From positions 1,263,121,424-1,263,185,423 of the forward strand of contig OY728147.1 in NCBI GenBank assembly GCA_963277665.1: DNA of 64,000 nt, read 5' to 3'. The notes under the pieces are model-generated. The model was not told the origin of the DNA. It made no database searches and worked only from the letters and a program-made list of their open reading frames with translations. A program made the translations under genes and the position numbers. Below, piece after piece: positions 32,377 to 44,260 of this stretch. The first letter of the stretch is position 1, and every line of letters begins with the position of its first letter. The stretch comes from Viscum album (Eukaryota; Streptophyta; Magnoliopsida; Santalales; Viscaceae).

Positions 32377-34263
32377 AGGGGTGAGGACCACCTTTGGAAA
32401 AGCTAGAAATATTAATTTATAATAAAATCATATTTGGTATCTAATGGCTCCAAAGTTTATTATTTAAATTTTAAGGTGGGGATAGGTCGAAAACTATTAA
32501 ACCAATAGAATTTAGACAGGTTTGGATTACTATATTAACCTTATCTTTAAGCATTAACTCTTAGTTAATTAGTTTCACTTTTACAATGTCTCTTTGTATT
32601 TTTATATTATATGGTTAATAAACTTACTATATTCATCCAAGAGACCCCCAAGTGGTCCATTAATAATAAAAATATCATGATATAAGTCTCTTGGCCGAAC
32701 CTTAGAATTTTAAGAATTTTATATCAATTAATAATATAATATTTGTTTTAAAAACTCTTTTATGTCAATTTTGACACTATTCAATAGTTGATTTTTGTGA
32801 AACTCATAACAGAATGATTACTTCAATAAAAGTCAATAAAATCAATACTAATATGCATTATTATACTATAAAATTAGTGTAATTTATAAAAAGTCTGAAA
32901 TTATATTTATTTGGGTATTTATAATATCAATTATTTTAATTTTTCACTATTATGGTAATTACTGCATCATCATTGTGTCATAAATAACATATAATATATA
33001 TTGTATAGAAATTATAAATAAAATATAATTATGTTGAAAATCGTTTTAGATTTATAATGAATATTTCCAATCGAAAATCCAACATATATAACCCTATGTA
33101 AAAATTGTTTTTCTAAAAGATATATGCTTATGTCATTTTTGTAATTACTTTAACTTAATTAATATAAAGTGTCATTATCACTTACAAGTGGATCCATGGG
33201 GTCCCAAAATCGACCCAAATATGACCATGGTCGTACATGTATCCATCAATAAGGTTATGAAACATTTTAGGGTAATTTAGTATTATTATAATATTATTTT
33301 TTAACCCTTATTTACCGAATTTACCCTTAACCATGGTAAATAAAATATTTACCGCAGTAATTATTCAAAATGTATCAAAATAAAAGTTACCTATTTCCAC
33401 AATATGAACATCTTGATTCCAAATATGGAATTCATTTTTCCAAATTCAAAACACAGAAGTGGAAGAAATTAATTTAAAATTAATTCCCTTTGTTAAAACA
33501 GAAAGCGTGTTTTTAAAAGATAATAACTATCAAAAGATTGACACTTGTTTATGTCCAGTTTAATTGTAAAATTATGTACAATGACCAACATTATATTAAA
33601 TCGTAAAAATATATTCTAAATATACTTTAAAACAACTCAAATTCATAAATTATCAATATAAATTATTTCGATTAAAAAAGTTGTGTTTAATAAAAATTTA
33701 GTAATTTTCACTATTCATCAAAATATAAGTGTTATCCGAAAAGTTCCATAATTTCACCCTAGGATAAATTCGATATTCTGAATCAAAAAATGAAGTCCAT
33801 TTTGAAATATAAAATATATATAATTTCAAAAATTAGGTACTACTATTCATAACGGCTAGTTTGATTGGTTGTGGTGTGTGTTAGAACACGAAGTTGCGTA
33901 CAACACACACTACTGTATTATTCAAAGGGAAGCGTACCTTGGAAGCTTGGGATGTTTCATTGTAAATTTTGTATGTCCCCATTTAGTCAAAAAGTTTAAA
34001 ATGATGGATTTAAAAAATGGTTCACTATTAAAATTTGGTAAAAGTACAATACTGAAAATGAATTTGTTCTTACATTATGTCTAAGAGTCTCATAATATGG
34101 ATTATAAAATTATAAGGATTATATAAAGTTTAAAATTTAGTTAATAGTATTCATAAAATCTTTTGATCTTGTTTGGTAAGTAACTCAGTGTTGCGTGTAG
34201 TGCAAGTTATTGAATTATTCTCAAGAAATAATACACTATGAAATCTTGGGGTGTTACATTTCT

Positions 34264-35523
34264 TCTATTAAATCCCATATTAAAAATATTATACTTATTA
34301 AAAGCAAGTGTGTGAAATTTTCTCTCTCCCTTTAATTTAAAAATATCCATATAATTTTCATGATTATGTTTCCATGAAATTATTTAATTTATAAGCTTAG
34401 GTGATAATGATATAATTAAATTAATTAAATAAATTGTTTCCATATGGTTGGATTATTTTATAGTCTTTATCATTTTATTTTTAACATGAGTTATCCAATT
34501 TAACCTTTACCGTGGTAACATAATTACCAAGGATACAATTCGTATTGTCCAAAAAATAAAGTAGAATTATATTATTGATTTGGAAAATATTATTACAAAT
34601 TTGTAATCCATTTTTCAATATTAAAAACAAATAATCTCATAAAATTAAATTAAAATTAATCCCATTTACCAAATGAAAAAATATGTCTTTAAAGTTAAAA
34701 AGTGAAAATGTTTGAAATTTTTTTATATCCAATTTCAATGTGAAATTCGTTCCAATGACATAAATAATATAAAATAATAGAAAATGTATCTAATTATACT
34801 TTTTATACAGTATAAAAAATTATTTAACATTATAAATAAGTTAGATGAAAAATAAAATTTCAATGATAATTCATTTGTTTGTAATATTCATCAAAACTTG
34901 AAACATTTCAAAAAATACGAAATTTTCACTGAATGTAATCATTTTGTAATTATTTATTAGAATAATTTTATTTTTTCAAATATTATTTATAAAAATTTCA
35001 AAATTTAATTTTAAAGCCTTTGTTTCATTAAAAGGTGATGAATGGATTTAAGAAAAAATACATGTTTAAGAATAAACCTATTATTATTATTAAATCATAT
35101 ATAGAAAACAAATTGGATGAATGTTGAAAATTAGAATTAATATTTTTTTATAAATATAGTTAATTAATATAATCCTAAAAAAGTGATTTTTAATTTTTTT
35201 GTATGAAAAATAGTTGTGCTCATTTAAATAACTTTCTAGAGAAATATTTTCTTTTAATTTCAAAAGGGTTTTCATGTGGAAACCATAAATTAATAATTAT
35301 TTAATTCTATTCATAGCCATCTTTCTAATGGATAGATTAAATTTTCTGGTTTATATAATTAAAAAAATAATTTATTTTACATAAAAACATTGTGTTGAAT
35401 GTAATGCAAGATAAGTTGGTGTTGCGTGTAGTGAAAGCTTAATTTAGTGTAGAATTCAATGTGAGATCTCAATGAAATCAAATTATTTAAAATTATATTT
35501 CATAAAATTATTAGGGGGTTAGA
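34264..35523 (-). repeat. Element 3 left (3') LTR, second segment
   Basis: It resumes after element 2 and matches 41600-42853 of the sister LTR, for example TACTTATTAAAAGCAAG versus TACTTATTAAAAGTAAG. It ends at 35523 in a decayed GGGGGTTAGA. A 20-bp conserved word lies at 35418-35437. No coding content is seen. Confidence 0.75.
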
Positions 35524-38202
35524 TTCTACACCCTTAAAATTAATTTTACCTTCAAAATTTATTGAGGCCATATGTTTTTTAATATATGAAATTTACCTTC
35601 ATAGATACCAACATCCTAAAAATCAATACTAAAACATTATTTAATAAATATTTTTTTTACATAACAATTACCCAAAGTAACTCCCAACTAGGTTTCAACA
35701 TAGGAGAACATATTTTTCAAGTAAAAACCTGGACATATAATAGAAAACTAACTATAAAGTTTTGATGTAGAGTGATAGAGAACATGTCCATGAAAAATTA
35801 GTAACCATAAAACCATAAACCAAATATATCTGAAAAAGGTAATCAATATCATTAAAAATGATAATAAAAGGGTAAAATATTATTTAAAAAAACAATCTGA
35901 GAGGTTTTATATACTTTATGTAATATCATAAGTAAAATATCACTCTATAGTTGTGCGTTTATCAATTACCTCTTCAAATCATACTCTAAGAAAAGATAAA
36001 GTAGAAATTTTAATACTGGAAGGACTATTAGATCATAAGATCCATAATGGGATAATAAGTCATTACTCGCCTCTATAGTTATCATAAAAATAAAATGGTT
36101 GCCACATGTTATCCAATATCAATAAATATTCATATTATGAAAAATTAATATCTAAAACATCATTCAAATTTCAACATAAAGAATTTCATAATTGTTTATC
36201 CTTATAAACCTTCCAAAATATTTAAATCTAAATATTTCAAAAGATAGTAACTAAAATTAAAAAATAAACTATTCAATAATCCCCCAAAAAACTAGATGTA
36301 ACTCTTAATTTTAATACATCAAAATTGTGAATACTATTATAATGTATCCTACTGAAACATTGTAATAACCATAATTACCGCGAAACATTATTGAAAATAA
36401 GCATGCATTTAAAAATTAACTCATTACACATACCATAAATCCAAAAATTATATAAACTCAATCCTTATCATCATAAACCACATTCTCAACTAATCATCCC
36501 CAATGTCATCAATACTATCCCATTTATTTTATCAAAATAACACATCTCTAGATTTCATTATCCCAATAGAATACATATATTAAGGGTTATCCTTATATTA
36601 ATCATGAATTTTCCAAAAATATCACCTTACCACCCCATTAAATTTTCATGTTTAGAAGAACAATTCAACATATGCTCATAAATAATTTTGGAAAAAAATA
36701 TTGTCGACTAAAACCTAGATGTTTCATTATTCTATAATACCATTAATGTTTGTCTTCAACATTATTATCAAATTATATTAAAAAATTACTCAATCATTCC
36801 ACCACATAATAGTAATACAACACATTTACAATAGCATGGGATTTTCCATTGAATTTGAATTTATAGTTTGCATAAATCAATCACCATCATTAACCCATTG
36901 ATTTGGGAATTGATTTACATAATTCCACTTTTCCTCACTTATCAAGCATTTTTGTGTGTGCGTGGGGGGGGGAGGGGGTTAGTCAATATTACCTTACCTC
37001 AATTCACGTCATTAGATAACTTCATCCCATTACATAGGCATTTTTTTTCTAGATGAACAACATTTTAACACTAGAAATATTTATAAGTCCCCTTCATACA
37101 ATCTTCAATATGATTTCTCTACACTTTGAACATAATGGGAATCTCATATTATTTTCTCCATTGTTTTTATAGCTTTTGTTAACCTCTAAATTCTATTTCT
37201 TATAAAAAACATGAGATTGATATGTAAATCGAACATTCATTTCCCACTTGATGGATCATAAGATTATTTTATCATAACTATTGAAGTACCTTATTGATAA
37301 AACCCTTCAATAACATTGTTTTATTCCACTATAAAATCAAACAACCTTAAATTTTAGTTGGATGATAATTTGAGAAGCATACCTCGCAAATCTTATAATA
37401 TATTATTTATAGGTTCCAATATATTAACCATCCTTTTGCATTATCTCAATGAATTAAATTTCCATATTTGTATGAATAATATAAAGAAATTAGTTACTAA
37501 AAAAATAAGTTCTTAAACCCATCCCATTCAATGGATTAAATTTCAACCCATTGCCTTGAATTCTTGATAAGATTCCACAATTGATATTATTCATCTTCCA
37601 AATGATGGAAAAAAAATGACATTCTATTGTTCGAAATTTGGGGGATCCAAAAATTTATTTTCAATGGTACTTATCAATTGATTATCCATTAGTTGATCAT
37701 ATGACCTAGTGAAAAAAGGTAGACTCTACCTCACAGAGGACTCAAAAAAACATTTTCCCCCCATTTTGTCGTTTAGGGGTCCAATATTACTCAAAGCTTG
37801 AGAATGTTGTTTGAACATAGAAAAAATATTTTTCATTTTCCCTTATAACATTTAGTTATATATGAAGAAAATAATTTGATTTATCATTGCATTCTACATT
37901 AACATAGTTCGTTAGAGTTCGGACCATTAACAAAAACAAGAAATAATTATTTATTAAACACTAATCATTGTGGCAATCCAAATAGTCAAGGGAAATTAAA
38001 TATAATATTTAAATATATGATACATCTCATTTAATCCAAGGTCATTTGTGAATATTATGAAAACTCAAGGATTATAATATATACATATATTTATCCTTAG
38101 ATATATCCATGGATGTATGCTTATAAATTTTTCTAGGGATCTCACTAAATCATTCTCATCCTAGTGTCTGATGGTTGAATAAAAATTTTCTATGATTTCA
38201 AC
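35524..38202 (-). other. Element 3 internal region, decayed
   Basis: The 2679 bp between the LTRs begin with a weak purine-rich tract on the minus strand (35524-35539) and end with a decayed primer-binding site (38189-38200, TGAAATCATAGA, about 8 of 12 matches). I could not read gag, protease, RT or integrase on either strand. A G-rich run lies at 36963-36979. ORFs up to 62 codons show no domain. Confidence 0.5.
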
Positions 38203-41200
38203 TATAATGACCTAGGATTTTCATAAATAAATGTTACATATATTTAGATGAATATTCATTATATTACACAAAACATGTTGCAAGACCATATTAGTTAAGT
38301 TCATTTGGAAACATAGAACACATTATTCTGATTTGGTTAATGATCTTCAAAATATTCAATAAGTATAATCCCCTTTAGTACTCCACATTAATATATTTCA
38401 ATATAACTATGGGAAAGGAAACATAAGAAAGGGTGACCTTATATGCTCATTCAGCATAGACATGGAAGATATATAATCATATCAGGATCATAATTGTATA
38501 AAAATTGGAGCATAAAATTGCACAAGAAAATCATGCATATGAAAGATAAAAAATAATAATTTGTGGGATTAATGAATGGAGGTTTATAATACATGAATCA
38601 TAAGGGATTCAATTTCCTAAATCATGAAATCTTGACATAGAAATAAGTCATGGAATTATGGAAGAAAAAAAACTTGTAATATAATTCCCTATAAGTTAAG
38701 TCACATTGCTAAAACATATCACGAAACATCATGAGAGATGAAAATAATGGTTGGGACACACCACCATCCCAAGTTGTAGTTTTTTCTTGTATGGGGTTAG
38801 GTTTCCCCTTCATCCCTAGTGTATCAAGCCCATCGACTTGTTTCCCATCACTATCTCAAAGGATATAAATCTTTATCCAATACATTAGAGGATGGTATTA
38901 GTACCATTAATCACATAATTAATACAACAAACATGTGTACCATAGGAACATAATTCATTAATTATATCATAACCTGAGAAAATTGGTTTTAAAAAAATAA
39001 TTCTATCACAACATATCCAATGGAAAATAAGTTGGTTTCATAAATATCATTACATCAGAAAAAAATACAACCATACAAATAATATAGATAATATACATGA
39101 AATATAAACCCAAAAAGAATATCTAACATCAAATAATGTCATCATAGATGGAACATAATTTTTATATATGACTTAAGAATAAATCTTGTGGAAAATATCA
39201 ATTATGTTTTGAAAACATGTTTTTTAATATTCCACACAATTTTATAAAAAATATTTCTTTGAATATAACATTATAAGAATGTATGTTAAGCCTCAATGAA
39301 TTAAAGAATTATGAAAGGGGACGAATATTTTCATTCTGTATAAGTTAAAAAATATCCCTTTCATACTTTTTTTTGGAAAAGTCATAAAGTACCTCATTTG
39401 AAAATGAAAAGAAGAATACATTCAAATTGTTTTGTAGAAATTCACACATGGGTAAAAATGAATTTATAAAATTGTAGAAGAATTGAAAAAATATTTTTGA
39501 ATACAATTTTATGAAACATAGAAATGGAAGATAAATATTCCCTAGTAGATAATTATTTATAAATAATTTCAAATAATAATGAAAATGTGAAATTAATACT
39601 CACCAATATATATTCAATTTAATCATATGACTTATGAAAGAAATGAAGTTATATGGATATGAAAATAAATATTCAACATAATAATACTATTAATTAATCT
39701 CATGATTAGTATATACTAACACACAAAATAATCATGTATTGTATAAGTCATGTTCCCCACCCAAATAAAAGGTTGAAAAAATCCCTTACATTATGTCTTG
39801 ACTCTCATCACACTCGTGAAGGCCTCCGCTATAAAAAATATAAGTTTATTATACTTATATTATTGAACTATATTCAATTATATCGTATCATATATTATTT
39901 TTATGGTATTCTATGACCCATTTGTTAATAATTACTTGTTAATGTTATGTTTTGTGTAATAACCATTTTGTCATTCACATGTGTTTTGATTCATTATATT
40001 TCTGGTCCTCTTACTTATATCATGATTTAATCACCTCTAAAATTATATACATGATATAAATTTAATATATATTCATTATATATGTATTTATGATAATCTA
40101 TAAAAGAAATAATACGAAATACACTGTTTGTGGAGACTGTAGGTCTTATGAATGCATTAATGCAATTTCAATTTTCTAGTCATATTGATTGGAAGAAAGT
40201 AAAGGAAAATTATATTTAAAAATATAATACCATTTTAGTATAATTATTATGTCGTATATATCATATATGTTCACTACCACCATTCTTCATAATTTCTATG
40301 TAATTTGTGAATGAATCAAATCACTTTGAGTAGGCAGTAGTCTACACGTCCAAAAATGATGTTATAATAAATACACAAAATGAAAAATAATAAAGGTATC
40401 TATTATATAATAATTATATAAGAATAAATACATACTAAATATAATATATATCATATAAAAATATAAACTATAACATTATTCACAACCATTAAATGAGGAA
40501 ATGGAAGAATGAACCACATCGGATTGTGAGGTGGTAGTCCTCCATACACCTAATGGATGATTATGTATCCCATTTGATAGAATATTGAGAGATCATAGAA
40601 TGATACCTTATTGTAAAAATATCTCCGTATATTTAGGATACTTGTTTTACTCTATAAACTGGAAATACAAATAATTTATGCGGTTTAAGGAAGAAATAAA
40701 ACTGAAATTTTTGTTGACGAATGTTTTCTATTCTTTTCATATCTCATTTTTATTTTCACAAAAGTAGTTAAATGGTCAAATTTATGCACAAAATAACGAT
40801 TCTAAGTTGAAAAAATTTATTTTTAGAGGATAGTTTTATAGGGTTTGGTAGACCCAAATTTTTTTTAAGTGCATAGAAAAAAGAATATGTGGTTCCATTT
40901 TTTAAGGGAGGGGAGGTGCACTTTTTTGTATTTTTCAAAAAGATAATTTATAATAAATTAAATACCAATCCATATATGTAAAATTGGAAATATATTATGT
41001 GGTAATGTGTGATAGAATGATAATATAATAAACTAATAGAGTTTTTGAAATTTCTTGTGGAAAAATTAATCTTTAACCATTTTTAACCCACAATTAACCA
41101 AATTAATTTTAATTACGGTAAGATCATTTTTAGTTTTAAAAGTTTGAGATTTTTATTTATTAGGTGAAACATGTACCATAAATTGTGAATTAATGATATT

Positions 41201-42853
41201 TTGGAACCTAATTAATCATATTTGTCCTTATTTAATATTTTTATCATTTTTAAATATTTTTATAAAATATTATTTTTATAAAATATCCTTAGTGTCAATT
41301 TTGAAAATATTCAGTACATTTAATTTATGAAAATATAGAAAAAAAGATAAATTCAAAAAAATTAATTTAATACCCCCATAATATTTAATATTAACCAATA
41401 AAAATTTCAGATATCCTTATGTAATTCAAAATATATTTATTTTAATATTTCTAATATCACATAATTGTGTTTTCATTAGTTGAATAATTACAATATCATC
41501 ATTGTATAATTTTTTTCCACTAAATATTAAAATTAAGAATATATTATATATTTATATTAATTTATATTTCATTATAATATAATAAGTCGAGCATATACTA
41601 TATTAAATCAGAAAATAAAAATACTATACTTATTAAAAGTAAGAGTGTGACATTTTTCACTCACATTGATTTTAATAGTATCCGTGTCATTTTCTTTGAC
41701 ATGTGTCGATTGAATTATTAAATTATGAACCTTATGTTTTAATATTCTAATTAAATACTTCTAAAATATTGTTTTGATATTTGAGGTTCATTTTATAGTC
41801 CTTATCATTTTATTTATAACCTAAATTACGTAAATGACCCTTTACTATGAGACCAAAATTTAACAAGGTTACTATTTATATTGTCCAAAAATAAAAGGTA
41901 CTTACTTACTAAATTTAGAATTTATTTTTACTATTATTGAATTCATTTTAAAAAATTCATGACATAAAATTGGATAAAATTACTTTAAAAATTATATCGT
42001 TGATGGAATGAGAAAACATGTTTTAAAGTAACAAAGTCCAAATGATTGAAATGTTTATATATCCAATTTCAATGAGAAATTTGATCCAATGACTTCAATT
42101 TTTTTAAATGTTATAATATTGGTACAATTGTACTTTTAAACTAAAAAAATATAATATAAGACTATAAATAAGTTGTAAAATGATGATATTTTCAATTGAA
42201 ATTTAGTATTTTCCACTATTCATAAAAACATGAAACTTCTCTAAAAAATAAAAAAAGTTCATCCAAAGTGAAATTTGATATATTGATTGAAAATAAAAAA
42301 AAAATTTAAATTTAATTTATAAAATTTTCAATATATTATTTTCAAATAAGTGTGTCACTAAAAGGTTGAAAAATGCTATTAAAAAAATAAAATTGTAAGT
42401 ATAAAAATGGATTTATTTTTATATAATGTATAGAGAAAAATAGGATGAATTTAAAACATTATGTTAAATATTATATATTTAGATATATCATTAATATAAT
42501 TCAAAAATATTTATTTTCTTATTTTATTATTATGAAACACACTTGTGCATATTTAAATAGTATTTTAGAAAAGTATTTTTATTCTATTTCAAAAGGGTTT
42601 TACATGGGAAAACATTTTTTAATATTTTAGTTAATCCTATTCATACAATAAATTCTAAATGGTTAGTTAAAATTGTATTGTATAGATAATTAAAATATAA
42701 AACATGTTTTCATCAAAACATGATTTATCATGTAATGAAAACTAAGACGGTGTTACATGTAGCTAAAGCATAATAAGTTCTATCTTTCAATGAAACTATC
42801 AAAGAAGTAAAATTATTTCAAAATATATTTTGTAAACATATTTGGGTGTTACA
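38203..42853 (-). repeat. Element 3 right (5') LTR (4651 bp)
   Basis: This uninterrupted LTR aligns with 9356-12757 plus 34264-35523. It ends TTTGGGTGTTACA. The TATA region near 40890-40903 has decayed to CTTAAAAAATGG on the minus strand. The element 2 target region corresponds to about 41600-41612. Identity to its partner is low, perhaps 70% in sampled stretches. Confidence 0.75.
40127..40550 (-). repeat. Three-copy ~190-bp periodic motif in element 3 right LTR
   Basis: Copies start at 40127 (TGTGGAGACTGTAGGTC), 40325 (TTGAGTAGGCAGTAGTC) and 40524 (TTGTGAGGTGGTAGTCC), 198 and 199 bp apart, matching the three copies in the left LTR. Confidence 0.6.
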
Positions 42854-44260
42854 ACCATTACATAGGATTCTGGGGAACAATATTTGAGACTATGTCATAT
42901 TTAAGGTTATATTGTAGAAAATAGTTGAATCATAGAATGTGATACTATATAAAAACCTAAAATTAGATACATATTTCTTTTTCATACCACCAGAGGATGA
43001 AAGAAATAATAATTTGGTTCCCAACAAGCATGCATAGAATTATTATTTCCAAATAACCTTTTAATCTGTTCACTAGGAATGTACAACAAACATCTCAAAT
43101 CTAAATTTACAAGTTGTGATCTCGATGCCCACTTTAGTAATAAATTTGGAATTTTAATCCAAGACTTCAATGAGTTCATATATTATGCTCATGTACAATA
43201 CAACATAGGAATATATTCTATTACTAAAAATTTAGCTAGTCCAGATTCTTCTAGAATTTTTACCCCCATCACTGGGAGGGAACAACCCCACCAAACAAAA
43301 CCTTCATTTGTTGTGGAGTCAAAAAAAGTTCTATTAATTTCATTTAATTGAATGATCAATTTACTATTGATGAATTCATATAGAGACATAATTATCCTAT
43401 ATATAATTTTAGAAGATTACATAGAGATATTGGAAGAAAATTTTATGTTGTATCATGATATTTAGGTATCATTTCTTATAAGAATGTATATAAATGATTG
43501 ATAGATAAACCAAAACTAATAGTATCAATAAGAATGCTGATATGACCCAAATCCTCTTAGTTCATCCAAATAAGGTTATACTAGAGGAACTATTAGCTAG
43601 AATGAAATAGTCCTATCTATATCTCAATGTGAGAAAACTACTTCATCCAAACACACATATATATATAATCAATTATTTTCAATCTTGAATAGAAATCAAA
43701 TGAACGAAAAACAATGGCTCAAAAGCCTCATTTCAGGAAGAAACCCCATGGAATGATGTATATTCCACTTGTAAAGAAATATAAAATATGGAAGATGTTT
43801 ATTATTATATAATATATGATATAAAATTTTGATCTACATAATAATTAAAAGTATAAAACCAAATACATAACTAAAGATCTAGTAAAACATTACACTTTTT
43901 CATGGATTGAAATTCTTGATATATTTGTTTTTTTATTTGGTGGAAATATATGATCCTAGAGGTGATTTTTATTGATATTCAATTTTTCTAAACATCCTCT
44001 AATAATGTTTTTGGAAGTAATTTTGGTTACATATATTGATTTGGTATTTGGGAGGATTTCAAACATGTACTGAGGAGGCTGAGATGCTGAAAAATATTTG
44101 TTATAAACCAATCACAACCTGAAAGGTCGTTGACATCCTGCATGATATTTCACCATGTGAACTCAATCCATTAAGGTGTACGATGGGTGATGAGTACCCC
44201 TATTCAAAAATTTAATTCAATAAACCAGTATTTAATGATATTATTCTTTAGAAAGAGCTT
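42854..44260. other. Unassigned stretch between elements 3 and E/F
   Basis: I do not recognise this sequence. An open frame of 90 codons on plus (43079-43351) overlaps two of 65 and 66 codons on minus (42982-43179, 43189-43389), which is more open than its surroundings, but none shows a known domain. It may belong to element K or to the Tat-type element whose RT lies at 54970. Confidence 0.3.

Larger units (their letters stand above)
12758..34258 (-). mobile_element. Element 2: LTR retrotransposon with 4.08-kb LTRs, host of element 1
   Basis: The LTRs are 12758-13059 plus 24104-27885 (4084 bp after removing element 1 and one TSD copy) and 30173-34258 (4086 bp). A 5-bp TSD, TTTCT, is exact at 12753-12757 and 34259-34263. 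On the minus strand the primer-binding site (30159-30170) follows the right LTR and a clean polypurine tract (27886-27899) precedes the left LTR, so orientation is certain. The internal region is only 2287 bp, with gag remnants and no RT or integrase seen. It is inserted in an LTR of element 3. LTR divergence is very roughly 8% by eye in sampled stretches. Confidence 0.92.
30173..34258 (-). repeat. Element 2 right (5') LTR (4086 bp, uninterrupted)
   Basis: This is the intact sister of 12758-27885. It ends GGGGTGTTACA at 34258, followed by the TSD TTTCT. It carries the degraded TATA box at 32367-32376 and the two periodic motifs. It preserves the empty target site of element 1. Confidence 0.93.
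9356..42853 (-). mobile_element. Element 3: LTR retrotransposon with 4.66-kb LTRs, host of element 2
   Basis: Two diverged direct repeats, 9356-12757 plus 34264-35523 (4662 bp) and 38203-42853 (4651 bp), flank 2679 bp of internal sequence. They share order and spacing along their length: for example the CACCACTATCCCAAG-like block at about 9910 and 38769, the TATA region, and the TACTTATTAAAAG block at about 34300 and 41626. The outer U3 end of the right LTR reads TGTAACACCC on the minus strand. Element 2 is inserted in the left LTR. The 5-bp TSD is not clean: ACCAC at 9347 and ACCAT at 42854 are a weak candidate. LTRs longer than the internal region make it LARD-like. Confidence 0.75.

Noticed and set aside
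24104..34258. Segmental tandem duplication of about 3.8 kb
   Set aside because: Matching TSD, primer-binding site and polypurine tract at the expected places show that the repeats are LTRs of one element.
36963..36979. G-rich run as a polypurine tract
   Set aside because: It lies in the middle of the element 3 interior, not next to an LTR, and is on the wrong strand for a minus-oriented element.
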